This document shows, piece after piece, positions 24,678 through 33,336 of a stretch of 64,000 nucleotides of DNA. The number at the start of each line of letters is the position of its first letter. Positions within the stretch are counted from its first letter, which is position 1. Made by a program: the position numbers and the translations under genes. The notes under the pieces were generated by a model, which made no database searches, was not told the origin of the DNA, and saw only the letters and a program-made list of their open reading frames with translations. The stretch is from NCBI GenBank assembly GCA_017991835.1, contig JAGOPY010000009.1:62001-126000 (forward strand), read 5' to 3'. Source of the DNA: Bacteroidales bacterium (GTDB lineage: Bacteria; Bacteroidota; Bacteroidia; Bacteroidales; JAGOPY01).

Positions 24678-25793
24678 ATGGCAATCTTCACCGTACCAAA
24701 TATCCGCATAGCCGGCATGGCAGCCGCCGTTCCGCAGAAAGAGGTTTCCAACCTTGACTACCGCTGGATCTCCGAAAAAGAAAGGCAGCAGGTGGTTAAA
24801 ACCATTGGCGTCGAAAAAAGGCACATTGCGGAAAAGGGGCAGACAACATCGGATCTTTGCTTTGCAGCCGCTACCCGGTTGCTGAACGACCTGAAATGGA
24901 ACCGCGAAGATATCTCAGCGCTCGTATTCGTTTCCCAATCGATGGATTACATTATCCCGGCCACATCTCCCATCATGCAGAACAGGCTGGGGCTTCCCAA
25001 AACCTGCATGGCATTCGATATCGGCCTGGGCTGTTCGGGGTTTGTTTACGGATTGTCTGTCATCGCCAGCCTGATGAACCAGTCGGGGATGAAAAAAACG
25101 CTCCTGATGGCCGGCGATCTATCGAATGTGACCTCATCTTATCGCGACAAATCGACCTACCCGTTATTTGGTGATGCCGGGACGGTGACAGCGCTGGAAT
25201 TCGATCCATCCGCTTCACCGATGATCTTCAACCTCCAGACCGACGGCGCCGGGCACCAGGCCATTATGATCCGCGACGGAGGGGTAAGAAACCTGATGAG
25301 TAAAAAATCATTCACCTTTAAAAAACACGGAGATGGAATTTACCGGTCGAACCTGCATATTTCACTCAACGGCATAGAGGTATTTAATTTTTCGCTGCGC
25401 GAAGTGGTGCCCAATATCAAAGCTACATTGGAATATGCCGGGACAACCCTGGCGGATTACGATTATTACGTCTTCCACCAGGCCAACCGGCTGATCAACG
25501 AAACGATCCGCAAGATGCTCCGGGTGGAGAAAGAGAAGGTCCCCTACTCCATCCATAAATACGGCAATACCAGCAGCGCTTCGGTCCCGCTGACGATGAT
25601 ATCGGAACTGCAGGAAGAACTCACGACACAGAAGCTCAGGTTCCTGCTCTCTGCCTTCGGCATCGGTCTTTCGTGGGGAACGGTGCTTTTGGAAACGGAT
25701 TCGATCGTATGCAGCGGCGTGGTGACAGAGGGCAGTCGGCAGTCGGCAGTCGGACAACCAATGACGCGAGCGAAGCGCGCTAATGACCAATAA
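24678..25793 (+). CDS. Beta-ketoacyl-ACP synthase III family (KAS III)
   Basis: A 371-residue condensing enzyme of the FabH type, expected to join a starter acyl group to malonyl-ACP. The full catalytic triad is present: C119 in IGLGCSGFVYG, H267 in YYVFHQANRLI and N297 in HKYGNTSSAS. Start: the ATG at 24678 rather than the TTG at 24669, which falls within the promoter word. The last 18 or so residues (GSRQSAVGQPMTRAKRANDQ) are low-quality protein encoded by a heptamer array and a dispersed repeat, so the original C-terminus was probably near residue 350. It is followed by the SDR gene eight bases later. In known amino-sugar clusters such enzymes make 3-oxobutyryl-ACP for sugar N-acylation. 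Confidence 0.9.
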   Translation: MAIFTVPNIRIAGMAAAVPQKEVSNLDYRWISEKERQQVVKTIGVEKRHIAEKGQTTSDLCFAAATRLLNDLKWNREDISALVFVSQSMDYIIPATSPIMQNRLGLPKTCMAFDIGLGCSGFVYGLSVIASLMNQSGMKKTLLMAGDLSNVTSSYRDKSTYPLFGDAGTVTALEFDPSASPMIFNLQTDGAGHQAIMIRDGGVRNLMSKKSFTFKKHGDGIYRSNLHISLNGIEVFNFSLREVVPNIKATLEYAGTTLADYDYYVFHQANRLINETIRKMLRVEKEKVPYSIHKYGNTSSASVPLTMISELQEELTTQKLRFLLSAFGIGLSWGTVLLETDSIVCSGVVTEGSRQSAVGQPMTRAKRANDQ

Positions 25794-25795
25794 CT
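25731..25795. repeat. Heptamer array GGCAGTC plus dispersed repeat inside the KAS III 3' end
   Basis: Three copies of ggcagtc are followed by gacgcgagcgaagcgcgc and taatgacca, which match (reverse strand) the repeat next to galE at 11185-11225 and part of the one after fabD. The stop codon of KAS III lies within this repeat. Confidence 0.82.
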
Positions 25796-25801
25796 CAAAT
25801 C

Positions 25802-26536
25802 ATGACCCCATTCGAACTAACCGGTAAAACGATTTTAGTCACAGGAGCTTCCTCAGGGTTGGGGAAACAGTGTGCCATTACGGCAAGTGAGCAGGGCGCA
25901 ACGGTAATAATTACCGGGCGCAATACCGAACGACTTCTGGAGACATTTGAAAAGCTCTCCGGCACCGGGCATCAGATGTTCGGTGCCGACCTGACTGTTC
26001 AGGCCGATATTTCGGCTCTTGTAGCCCGACTCCCGGAGCTCAACGGGGTCGTATACAGCACCGGCATCTCCGACCTGGCGCCGGCCCGGTTTGTCACGCA
26101 GCAGGAAATCGATAAAACCTTTTCCATCAGCTTTAACGCATCCGTATTGCTGACCGGCGAGCTGCTGGCAAAGAAAAAACTGGCGAAAGGGGCCTGTTCA
26201 CTGGTCTTCATCTCCACCATCTCCACGAAGTACCCCTTTGTCGGCGGAACGATGTACATCAGCGCCAAAGCGGCCCTGGAATCCTATGCAAAGGTGCTTG
26301 CGCTGGAGCTGGCGCCCAAAGGGATCCGTTCCAACAGCATTTCGCCGGCCTTTGTCAAAACCCCTATGCTCGACCATACGGCTGAAAAGTATTCGGATGA
26401 AGCGGTCCGTAAGATCGAGGCGCAGCAATTGCTGGGCCTGGGCGAACCGGAAGATGTGGCGAATGTTGTGGTATTCTTCCTGTCGGATGCTTCCCGGTGG
26501 ATCACAGCGAGTAATTTGATTTTAGGCGGGGGATAA
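25802..26536 (+). CDS. Short-chain dehydrogenase/reductase, FabG-like
   Basis: A 244-residue NAD(P)-dependent reductase. The cofactor loop TGASSGLGKQ is at 14-23, and the catalytic Ser-Tyr-Lys are in the ISTISTKY region, with Y152 and K156 in MYISAKAALES. The usual NNAG motif is replaced by YSTG. Length and fold match 3-oxoacyl-ACP reductases. Placed directly after KAS III (eight bases), it most likely reduces the 3-oxoacyl-ACP product to a 3-hydroxyacyl-ACP. It is followed by a GNAT acyltransferase after a repeat-rich gap. Other SDR substrates cannot be excluded. Confidence 0.88.
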   Translation: MTPFELTGKTILVTGASSGLGKQCAITASEQGATVIITGRNTERLLETFEKLSGTGHQMFGADLTVQADISALVARLPELNGVVYSTGISDLAPARFVTQQEIDKTFSISFNASVLLTGELLAKKKLAKGACSLVFISTISTKYPFVGGTMYISAKAALESYAKVLALELAPKGIRSNSISPAFVKTPMLDHTAEKYSDEAVRKIEAQQLLGLGEPEDVANVVVFFLSDASRWITASNLILGGG

Positions 26537-26540
26537 AAGC

Positions 26541-26571
26541 AGTTCAAAGTTCAAAGTTCAAAGTTCAAAGT
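26541..26571. repeat. Tandem heptamer array, unit GTTCAAA
   Basis: Four copies of gttcaaa begin five bases after the stop codon of the reductase gene. Confidence 0.9.
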
Positions 26572-26600
26572 TTTAAGGTCAAACTTATTGATTACCAGTA

Positions 26601-26650
26601 TTATTCTTTGTGTTCCTTTGTGAAACCCTTTGTGCGCCTTTGTGGTTAAA
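26601..26650. repeat. CTTTGTG-word repeat
   Basis: Four copies of ctttgtg spaced by three to four bases, ending in gcgcctttgtggttaaa. This end matches both arms of the long inverted repeat at 39361-39475, so it is the same dispersed family. Confidence 0.8.
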
Positions 26651-26667
26651 AAAATATTCAATTCAAC

Positions 26668-27357
26668 ATGAAACTCTCAAAATACGGTATTACCTTAAGA
26701 CGTTTGCGGGAAGGCGACACCGAGATGGTTCGGCAATGGCGGAACTCAAAGCAGATCAGCCAGTTCATGGAGTACCGGGAACAGATCACACCCGAAATGC
26801 AGGGGGAATGGTTTAAATCGGTGGATAATTTCGACAATTTTTACTATATCATTGAATACCAGGGAGAAGATATTGGCCTGATCAATTCCAGCAAGATCGA
26901 TTGGCGTGATGTGAGCTCCGAAGGGGGCATTTTTCTCTGGGACGAGAAGTATTATGAGACTTTTGTCCCGGTCTGGGCCTCGCTTTGCCTCCTGGAAACA
27001 TCATTTTTTATTCTAGGCGCTTCCCGGTCGGTCATTAAAACGTTGAAGGACAATGATCGGGCCAGGAAACTGAACCTGCACCTTGGATATGAACTGCAAC
27101 CCGGCCAGGATGAAGTTTACAACCAGGTGTATGTAATGACGGCCGAAAGTTTCAGGCGCCATGCCGTTAAGCTGATAAAAGCAGCAAGGCTGATGGCTGG
27201 CCACGATCCGGAAGACCACCGCGTTTTTTTCGATAAGGAAGACATTCAATCGGGCCTGGCCGACTTTGTTTATAGCAAGATCGATAAGGAAATGGTTGCT
27301 AGATCCCGTGAATCCGAAGAAGGCAGGTTGTATATCTTCAGGCCTACAACGGTTTGA
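26668..27357 (+). CDS. GNAT family acyltransferase, PseH-like
   Basis: A 229-residue protein with a GNAT fold over residues 5-165: an N-terminal LRRLREGDTEMVRQWRNS stretch, the pattern of sugar-amine acyltransferases such as PseH, then GEDIGLINSSKIDW and the C-terminal alpha/beta piece NDRARKLNLHLGYEL. A helical extension of about 60 residues follows. Family members acylate the amino group of nucleotide-linked amino sugars. With KAS III and the reductase just upstream, an acyl-ACP donor is a reasonable guess, and a 4-amino-4,6-dideoxyhexose a reasonable acceptor. The end overlaps the convergent sulfotransferase by 14 bases. The normal acetyl-CoA donor remains an alternative. Confidence 0.75.
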   Translation: MKLSKYGITLRRLREGDTEMVRQWRNSKQISQFMEYREQITPEMQGEWFKSVDNFDNFYYIIEYQGEDIGLINSSKIDWRDVSSEGGIFLWDEKYYETFVPVWASLCLLETSFFILGASRSVIKTLKDNDRARKLNLHLGYELQPGQDEVYNQVYVMTAESFRRHAVKLIKAARLMAGHDPEDHRVFFDKEDIQSGLADFVYSKIDKEMVARSRESEEGRLYIFRPTTV

Positions 27358-28417
27358 CCTTCCGCTTGTTAAACCTCCAGTAAAGCTTAAGGAAAATACC
27401 GAGTCTTTTATTCAGCGTATTCCTCCATTTGTAAGGAAGATGATCTCCCATCCGGATCAGCCGGTACATCAATGAGGCATAAACCAGTGTCGGGAGTATC
27501 CACAGGTATAGAAATATATTGAAGGAAGGATATTGCCTCCCGTAGCCGGCTTTTTCCGCCGTTTTGCCGGCAACCAGGTCGGCGACACGGATCTGGTGTG
27601 GCGTCATCTGCTTTTTCCAGAGCTCCATCCGGTCGGTGGAAATAGGGTTGAACAAACTTTTATGCACAATGGCTATTTCTTCCGAACCGGCATAAGACCT
27701 TTCGACTTCCTCTTTTTTCTCATAAAAACTGAGAACATGCGGATCAAAATCAAGCTCCAGGAACGCACAGGCATCTCTGAACGTCTTTTCAGGATCAGTG
27801 GCCAGATCTTCGTATTTCATCGAATAAACCTGCCCCGGATGCTGTTTCTTCAATTTTTGCATCAGCCTGTAAGCAAACTTCCACCGGTATATCACCAGCG
27901 GGACAACAGGCACTTCAAAATTCACATTGATCAGCGAAAGGTAATTGTCCCTGTAATCTCGGGTGATGTGAATGATTTTCGCATCGGGGAAGAGCCTGAG
28001 GATCCGGCCGGGATATAACGAATACGCCGGATTTTTATCCCCGATCATTCTGAGTTCTTCCTTACGGTAAACCGAACGGTAACTTAATTCCACCCGTTTT
28101 ACCATTTCCCGGAAAGTAGTCTTCCCTTTTCCCGCAAGCAGATTCTGATAAAGTACTTCTTTGTCGACCAACCATTTATCAAAATAGCGTTGCCGATAAA
28201 CATCTTCTGAAAATTCCCGGATCAGTTTTTCATCCCAGTCTATTTCTTTAAAATATTTTTTATAAAGGCTGATGATAAAAGGACATTCTGGAGGGATCAG
28301 CACGTGGGGATGCGCTTCAAAAAGAAGCCGGAGCAACGTGGTTCCGGAACGGGGCCTTCCGATAATAAAGAAGACCGGCAAGGTGGCAATGGCTTGATCT
28401 TCTATCCGCTGATCCAT
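27344..28417 (-). CDS. PAPS-dependent sulfotransferase, copy 1
   Basis: A 357-residue sulfotransferase. The 5'-phosphosulfate loop is GRPRSGTTLLRLLFEAHP (from residue 20), the 3'-phosphate part is in IIHITRDYRDNYLSLINV, and a helical C-terminal region follows. The fold transfers sulfate from PAPS to a hydroxyl or amino group of a glycan, lipid or small molecule. No membrane anchor or signal is visible, so it should act in the cytosol. Its start overlaps the flippase end by 16 bases, indicating one transcript. A clear paralogue lies at 32.2-33.2 kb. PAPS-forming genes are not in the window. The acceptor is probably part of the locus glycan, by context only. Confidence 0.88.
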   Translation of the reverse strand: MDQRIEDQAIATLPVFFIIGRPRSGTTLLRLLFEAHPHVLIPPECPFIISLYKKYFKEIDWDEKLIREFSEDVYRQRYFDKWLVDKEVLYQNLLAGKGKTTFREMVKRVELSYRSVYRKEELRMIGDKNPAYSLYPGRILRLFPDAKIIHITRDYRDNYLSLINVNFEVPVVPLVIYRWKFAYRLMQKLKKQHPGQVYSMKYEDLATDPEKTFRDACAFLELDFDPHVLSFYEKKEEVERSYAGSEEIAIVHKSLFNPISTDRMELWKKQMTPHQIRVADLVAGKTAEKAGYGRQYPSFNIFLYLWILPTLVYASLMYRLIRMGDHLPYKWRNTLNKRLGIFLKLYWRFNKRKVKPL

Positions 28418-29700
28418 TTTTTCGCTCTCTTAAGGAAGTCAAAATCACTTTTCTGGTATGCAAATATCTGCAAAACAGGCATCTTTACAATTTTTGAGTA
28501 CACAAAAATATAAACCAGCGTTCCCAGGGTATAGCTGGCATTGGTAGCCATAACCGCGCCGAATGAACCCCACAGCGGGATCCACCAGAGGTTAAGCAGA
28601 ATGTTCAGGATGAGTGCCGGGGCAAATACATAGATTGAAATCTGCGGTTTCCCGATTCCCGAGAGGCGGCTGTTCAGCACCCGGTAAATGCTGATGAAAA
28701 TGATCCCCGGGAGAATAAACTGAACTGTGGTGATACTCTGCCGGAACTTTTCCCCCCAAATCGCCGGCACGATCCAGGGAGATATTACAAAGAGCACGAC
28801 AGAGGCGAGGAAAACCGCAAGCAAAGCCACCCTGACGAGCCGGGCACTGATCCTGTTGATCATCTGCTGATCGTCGGCATTGGCCGTCCGGCTCATCAGC
28901 ACCACGCCGATAGCCAGCGGCAGTTGCCATAGCTTCTCGGCGATGGAAACGCCCAGCGAATAAAATCCAACTTCCTCCATCGTAGAGAGTTTCTGCAACA
29001 GCAAAATATCGATCCGGTAATTCAACTGGATGATACCGAAGGATGTGGCAAACAGCACGCCCATCGACAATAAGCTTTTCAACACTTCGGGATGGAATTT
29101 TAACCGGATTCCGATGTCTCTCCTGATCACAAAAAGTGCCCAGGTTGAAATAGTAGCCTGTGAGGCCAGCAGGCTTATCAGGGCGCCTTTGATGCCCCAG
29201 CCCAGAAGCCAGACAAAAACCAGGACTGCCAGCAGATTCAGGAATTCGGCGAACCAGTTGATGAAATTTGACCGGCTGATTTGCTCACGACCGAGGAATA
29301 TCCCGCCGAAATAAGCCATAGCCAGCCGGAAAGGCAGGGAGAGCAGTACGAGGATGATGTAAAGTCCTGTAAACGATTCTTCATCCATGATCAGGTAACC
29401 AAGGGCGGTTATCAGTATGCCCAGCATGGATGTCATAACCAGTATCAAAACCACACTGCCGGCTATTTCACCGGGTTCATACTGTTTTCGCCCAATATGA
29501 AAAATGGAAGAGGCCCTCATGCCCAGTTGGGCAAAGCTGACGACAACCAGCGGCAAGACCAGGATGGCCGAATAAATCCCAAAATTTTCCGGGCCCAGAT
29601 TCCTTGAAAGGACTATGCTTGACAGTAGCCCTGCCGTGATCAGGAAGATCCTTGTGGCCACTACCCCCGTGACGTCCCGCAGAAGGCTTCGTTTTGACAT
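28402..29700 (-). CDS. Oligosaccharide flippase family (Wzx-like) membrane protein
   Basis: A 432-residue membrane protein with about 12 helices. The N-terminus (TRIFLITAGLLSSIVLSRNL, then GPENFGIYSA) is the standard opening of polysaccharide transporters of the MOP superfamily. Such proteins flip undecaprenyl-linked oligosaccharides to the outer face of the inner membrane. It is translationally coupled to a sulfotransferase, so the sugar unit may be sulfated before or during export. A TACCTTTG word lies on the minus strand at 29712-29705, only five bases before the ATG. This would make the mRNA nearly leaderless or mean that the word is not its promoter. Confidence 0.88.
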   Translation of the reverse strand: MSKRSLLRDVTGVVATRIFLITAGLLSSIVLSRNLGPENFGIYSAILVLPLVVVSFAQLGMRASSIFHIGRKQYEPGEIAGSVVLILVMTSMLGILITALGYLIMDEESFTGLYIILVLLSLPFRLAMAYFGGIFLGREQISRSNFINWFAEFLNLLAVLVFVWLLGWGIKGALISLLASQATISTWALFVIRRDIGIRLKFHPEVLKSLLSMGVLFATSFGIIQLNYRIDILLLQKLSTMEEVGFYSLGVSIAEKLWQLPLAIGVVLMSRTANADDQQMINRISARLVRVALLAVFLASVVLFVISPWIVPAIWGEKFRQSITTVQFILPGIIFISIYRVLNSRLSGIGKPQISIYVFAPALILNILLNLWWIPLWGSFGAVMATNASYTLGTLVYIFVYSKIVKMPVLQIFAYQKSDFDFLKRAKKWISG

Positions 29701-29704
29701 GGCG

Positions 29705-29769
29705 CAAAGGTAATTTTTTTGAAGCTATGTTTCCCGGGCTGAATGCCTTGATGAAAATACTTACATTTG
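29705..29769. promoter_or_regulatory. Divergent -7 elements for flippase and MBOAT genes
   Basis: TACCTTTG on the minus strand (29712-29705) and TACATTTG on the plus strand (29762-29769). The plus-strand word overlaps a TTG at 29767 and supports the ATG at 29791 as the MBOAT start. Confidence 0.55.
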
Positions 29770-29790
29770 CGGCCTAATATTCAGTTGCTC

Positions 29791-31242
29791 ATGCTGTTTA
29801 ACTCGGTCGATTACCTCCTGTTCCTACCCCTGGTTACGGCATTGTACTTTGTTATTCCGGTCAAATGGCGCTGGGCCTTTTTGCTGCTTGCCAGTTACTT
29901 TTTCTACATGTGCTGGAAAGCGGAATATGCTATCCTTATTCTCTTCACTACCCTGGTCGACTATTTTGTCGCCCTGAAAATGGATTCTCTTTCAACAAGG
30001 CGGCAGAAAAAACCCTATCTCATCCTGAGCCTGGCCGCTAACCTGGGCATGCTGGCCGGTTTCAAGTACCTGAACTTCTTTTCGGAAAGCGTGAATTTTG
30101 CGATGGCGGGTTTGGACCTGCCGGGCAGGGTACCCATAATGGACATTCTGCTGCCGGTCGGTATCTCTTTTTACATCTTTCAATCGCTCAGTTATACGGT
30201 CGATGTTTACCGGGGGACGACGAAAGCCGAGAGGCATGCAGGGAAATTCGCCCTGTATGTTTCCTTTTTCCCGCAATTGGTGGCAGGACCTATCGAACGA
30301 TCCAACAATCTCCTCCCCCAGGTCAACCACCCGCAGGCTTTCAGCCAGGTGCGGCTGGTCAGCGGATTGAAGCTCATTGCCTGGGGATTCTTTAAAAAAG
30401 TGGTCATCGCCGACCGGCTGGGGGTATTTGTCAGTTATGTCTATGAAAATCCGGACGAACACAAAGGAATTACGATTCTCCTGGCTACGGTCCTTTTTGC
30501 ATTTCAACTTTATGGAGATTTTTCGGGGTATACCGACATTGCGCGCGGTTCGGCCCGGATTCTCGGTTATGACCTGATGATCAACTTCAACCGTCCAATG
30601 ATCGCCCGATCGCTCAGGGACTTCTGGAACCGCTGGCATATATCGCTCACTACCTGGTTCCGGGATTATCTCCTGTACTCCATACCGTATGTGAAAAACA
30701 AAAAAGTCATGGTTTCGCTGATGTACCGAAACCTGGTCATAACCTACCTGCTTATGGGATTATGGCATGGCGCCGCATGGACTTTCGTGATCTTTGGCCT
30801 GTTTCACGGAATCCTGCTGGTGCTGGAGAATATTACCGAAAATTACCGGCTGAGGTTCTTCCGCTGGACCGGAATTTCCCGGTTTCCGGTGGTGCAGACA
30901 ACCCTCGGAATGGTCGCTACGTTCATCCTGCTCGTCTTTTCCCTGTTCTTCTTCCGTGCCGGCAGCATCGAAAACAGCTTCTTACTGATTTCAAATGCAT
31001 TTGACTTCAGCACCTTCAAACAAACCATCGGTTACATCATCAGGAACAATGAATTGATTTTTGGGATATTGATGGTAATCATCTTATTGACCATTGAATA
31101 TTTTCATGAAAAATACAACCTGGTAAAGGTGGTGCTTTCCAGGCCAACAGTCATACGTTGGGCATTATATGCAGGATTCGTGATTTTCATCCTCTTCTTC
31201 GGTGTGCTTTACAAACAAAAATTTATCTATTTCCAGTTCTGA
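29791..31242 (+). CDS. MBOAT family O-acyltransferase (AlgI-like)
   Basis: A 483-residue membrane O-acyltransferase with about 11 helices. The likely catalytic histidine is in LLMGLWHGAAWTF, and the AlgI-type stretches GPIERSNNLLPQ, YGDFSGYTDIARG and NFNRPMIARSLRDFWNRWHI are all present. AlgI/DltB-type proteins pass acyl groups across the membrane to a partner that modifies sugars outside. The SGNH-like protein encoded six bases downstream is the probable partner. The ATG at 29791 is used because the longer frame starts within a promoter word. Acetyl is the usual group, but a longer acyl chain is conceivable at this locus. Confidence 0.92.
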   Translation: MLFNSVDYLLFLPLVTALYFVIPVKWRWAFLLLASYFFYMCWKAEYAILILFTTLVDYFVALKMDSLSTRRQKKPYLILSLAANLGMLAGFKYLNFFSESVNFAMAGLDLPGRVPIMDILLPVGISFYIFQSLSYTVDVYRGTTKAERHAGKFALYVSFFPQLVAGPIERSNNLLPQVNHPQAFSQVRLVSGLKLIAWGFFKKVVIADRLGVFVSYVYENPDEHKGITILLATVLFAFQLYGDFSGYTDIARGSARILGYDLMINFNRPMIARSLRDFWNRWHISLTTWFRDYLLYSIPYVKNKKVMVSLMYRNLVITYLLMGLWHGAAWTFVIFGLFHGILLVLENITENYRLRFFRWTGISRFPVVQTTLGMVATFILLVFSLFFFRAGSIENSFLLISNAFDFSTFKQTIGYIIRNNELIFGILMVIILLTIEYFHEKYNLVKVVLSRPTVIRWALYAGFVIFILFFGVLYKQKFIYFQF

Positions 31243-31248
31243 TAAGGC

Positions 31249-32241
31249 ATGACGAAAAAATTCACGATACGGATCCTGTTGTTCCTCGCCATCCTGGCGG
31301 GCCTGAACTTCGTCATCGATTGGGCTTTCAAATCGTTTTCCGCGCACAGATGGGTCAATCTGAAGATGGATGAGCAGTTCGGCGAATACGACGGAACACT
31401 GACGTGGCTTGCCATGGGGAATTCGCATAACTGCGTCAACACGCGTATCCTCGACAACAGTTTTAATTACGGTTCTCCCGGGGAAAATTACATCAGGACC
31501 TACTACAAGCTGAAATATATCCTCGAAAAGACAGGCCATAAGCCGGAATATCTTTTGCTCCAGGCCGATATTTCCAGTTTCGGACCAAAAATATCCAACC
31601 GTTATGAATACAATTACTACTGGATAAAGTATGTGGATTACCTTGAACTGGCAAGGATCAAAAACGACAGGGATATCATCAATTACTGGATTGAAGGGAA
31701 GTTTTTTTCGTACGCCGGCAACTACAAGGATTTCTGGTTATCGATCGTGTACCGGATCAAAATGAAGGAGGTAAACATGTTTCGCGGATACCGTGAACAC
31801 AGGGATTACCGGAATTTTGCCGATGTGCCTGATCGTCAGAAAGTAGCCTGGGACAAGGCGCAAATGATCCTGACCCGAAATGAGGCCCTGGATCCGGCCA
31901 TCCGGGTATATTTTGATATGATCATGCAGTTGTGCCGGGAGCACCAGGTGAAAGTGCTGCTGATCCGTTTTCCCGAAGCAAAAGAGTTTTACGAAGAACA
32001 AGAAAGATTGGTACCGGTCGGAAAATTGTATGAGGAGGTTACCGCAATAGCTGAAAAGTATATGGTTTTCAATGGGATTCTGGATTATCACGATATGTTT
32101 TTTGAACATCCGGAGTACTTTTTTGACCCGGACCATCTCAATGTTAAAGGATCGGACCTTTTTACCGAAAAACTGGCCGAAGACCTTAAAAAGTTAACTT
32201 CTTTTCGTCCTCTTGAATTTAGCAGCCATCCTGGCCAGTAG
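31249..32241 (+). CDS. SGNH-like periplasmic protein, partner of MBOAT
   Basis: A 330-residue protein with one N-terminal membrane anchor (about 8-26) and an extracytoplasmic domain. It shows GNSH at residues 57-60 and DPDHLN at 293-298, which fit the catalytic Ser and the Asp-x2-His of SGNH/AlgJ/AlgX-type acyltransferases. The family is divergent, and the name rests on these motifs plus the gene pairing with an AlgI-like MBOAT six bases upstream. It would accept the acyl group and place it on a glycan hydroxyl. Its last 48 bases overlap the end of the convergent sulfotransferase gene. Confidence 0.75.
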   Translation: MTKKFTIRILLFLAILAGLNFVIDWAFKSFSAHRWVNLKMDEQFGEYDGTLTWLAMGNSHNCVNTRILDNSFNYGSPGENYIRTYYKLKYILEKTGHKPEYLLLQADISSFGPKISNRYEYNYYWIKYVDYLELARIKNDRDIINYWIEGKFFSYAGNYKDFWLSIVYRIKMKEVNMFRGYREHRDYRNFADVPDRQKVAWDKAQMILTRNEALDPAIRVYFDMIMQLCREHQVKVLLIRFPEAKEFYEEQERLVPVGKLYEEVTAIAEKYMVFNGILDYHDMFFEHPEYFFDPDHLNVKGSDLFTEKLAEDLKKLTSFRPLEFSSHPGQ

Positions 32242-33243
32242 CAAAGGCCCTTTGCTCAGCACCTTTTGCCTGAAGCGGTAAGGCATACGGTCGATGATCC
32301 CTGTCATGAAATAGAGGAACCGGGCATAGCATACCCCGGGCAGGGCCTGTAAACCGGTCAGTATGCCGAACCCACGGTAATCTCTTTCATAACCCGCTTT
32401 ATCCGCATATTTTCCCGCTACCATATCGGCGATCCTCACCTGCCGCTGGCTCATCGATTGTTTCCAAAGCCCTATCCTGCTGGTATTGACCGGATTAAAA
32501 AGACTTTTATGATGCTTTTTCAGGATGACCGCAGGGTATGTTTCTTCGGCTTTGCTTTTCATCTTATAAAAATCGAAGACCTCGGGAACATACGGTAAGC
32601 CAAGAAATTCACAAACCCCGCGCAGTTGCGGCTCCGGCTCGCTGACCAGATCTTCATAGCGAAGCAGGTAGAACGATTCAGGGTATTTTTTACCGGCTTC
32701 AAGGGCTTTTTTATAAAAATATTTCCACTTATAAACGACTACTGATACGATAGGAAGCTCGAAATCGACATTTTTCACCGAATGGAAATTATCCCTGTAA
32801 TCCCGGAGAATATAAATGAATTTCGCATCCGGGAAGATCTTCTTCAACCGGTCGTAGTAAATTGAATAACCGGGATTTTTATCCCCTATCATCCTGATCT
32901 CTTCTTTAGGGTAGAAGGAGATGTGGTTCAGATAAACAACCCGGCAAACAGATGCGTAGGTGGTGGGCCCTGCACAGGCCAGCAGATCGGCCCTTAGCTT
33001 ATCATGGTCGATATGCCAGGATTTGAATTGCCATTGTTCCAGCAGCTCGGAGTAAAAATGTTCCAGGGTTTCCATGTTCCAGTGTTCCAGGGTGCCGTAC
33101 TTTGGGTATAAGTTGATCATAAACTGGCATTCCCATGGAATCTGGACATTGGGATGGGCGTCCATCAGCGACCGGAGCAGCGTGGTACCCGTCCGGGGCC
33201 GGCCCAGGATAAAGAAAAACGGAAGCTGAGATTTATTTTCCAT
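32194..33243 (-). CDS. PAPS-dependent sulfotransferase, copy 2
   Basis: A 349-residue sulfotransferase close to copy 1 at 27.3-28.4 kb. The PAPS loop GRPRTGTTLLRSLMDAHP starts at residue 14, and the second site is FIYILRDYRDNFHSVKNV. The frame is open to 33282, but the promoter word TACTTTTG on the minus strand (33268-33261) lies within that extension, so the ATG at 33243 is preferred. It is a single-gene unit, divergent from the aminotransferase gene and convergent with the MBOAT/SGNH pair. The two copies probably sulfate different positions or different acceptors. Confidence 0.88.
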   Translation of the reverse strand: MENKSQLPFFFILGRPRTGTTLLRSLMDAHPNVQIPWECQFMINLYPKYGTLEHWNMETLEHFYSELLEQWQFKSWHIDHDKLRADLLACAGPTTYASVCRVVYLNHISFYPKEEIRMIGDKNPGYSIYYDRLKKIFPDAKFIYILRDYRDNFHSVKNVDFELPIVSVVVYKWKYFYKKALEAGKKYPESFYLLRYEDLVSEPEPQLRGVCEFLGLPYVPEVFDFYKMKSKAEETYPAVILKKHHKSLFNPVNTSRIGLWKQSMSQRQVRIADMVAGKYADKAGYERDYRGFGILTGLQALPGVCYARFLYFMTGIIDRMPYRFRQKVLSKGPLLLARMAAKFKRTKRS

Positions 33244-33260
33244 CAATAAACTAAAACAGG

Positions 33261-33308
33261 CAAAAGTAACCCCTTTTCGCAAATGCTGTGCAAATATGCT
33301 TATTTTCG
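33261..33308. promoter_or_regulatory. Divergent -7 elements for sulfotransferase 2 and aminotransferase
   Basis: A perfect TACTTTTG lies on the minus strand (33268-33261), 18 bases before the sulfotransferase ATG. A one-mismatch TATTTTCG lies on the plus strand (33301-33308), 29 bases before the aminotransferase ATG. Confidence 0.5.
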
Positions 33309-33336
33309 CAACACCTTAATCCTTAAGTTGATTTCG

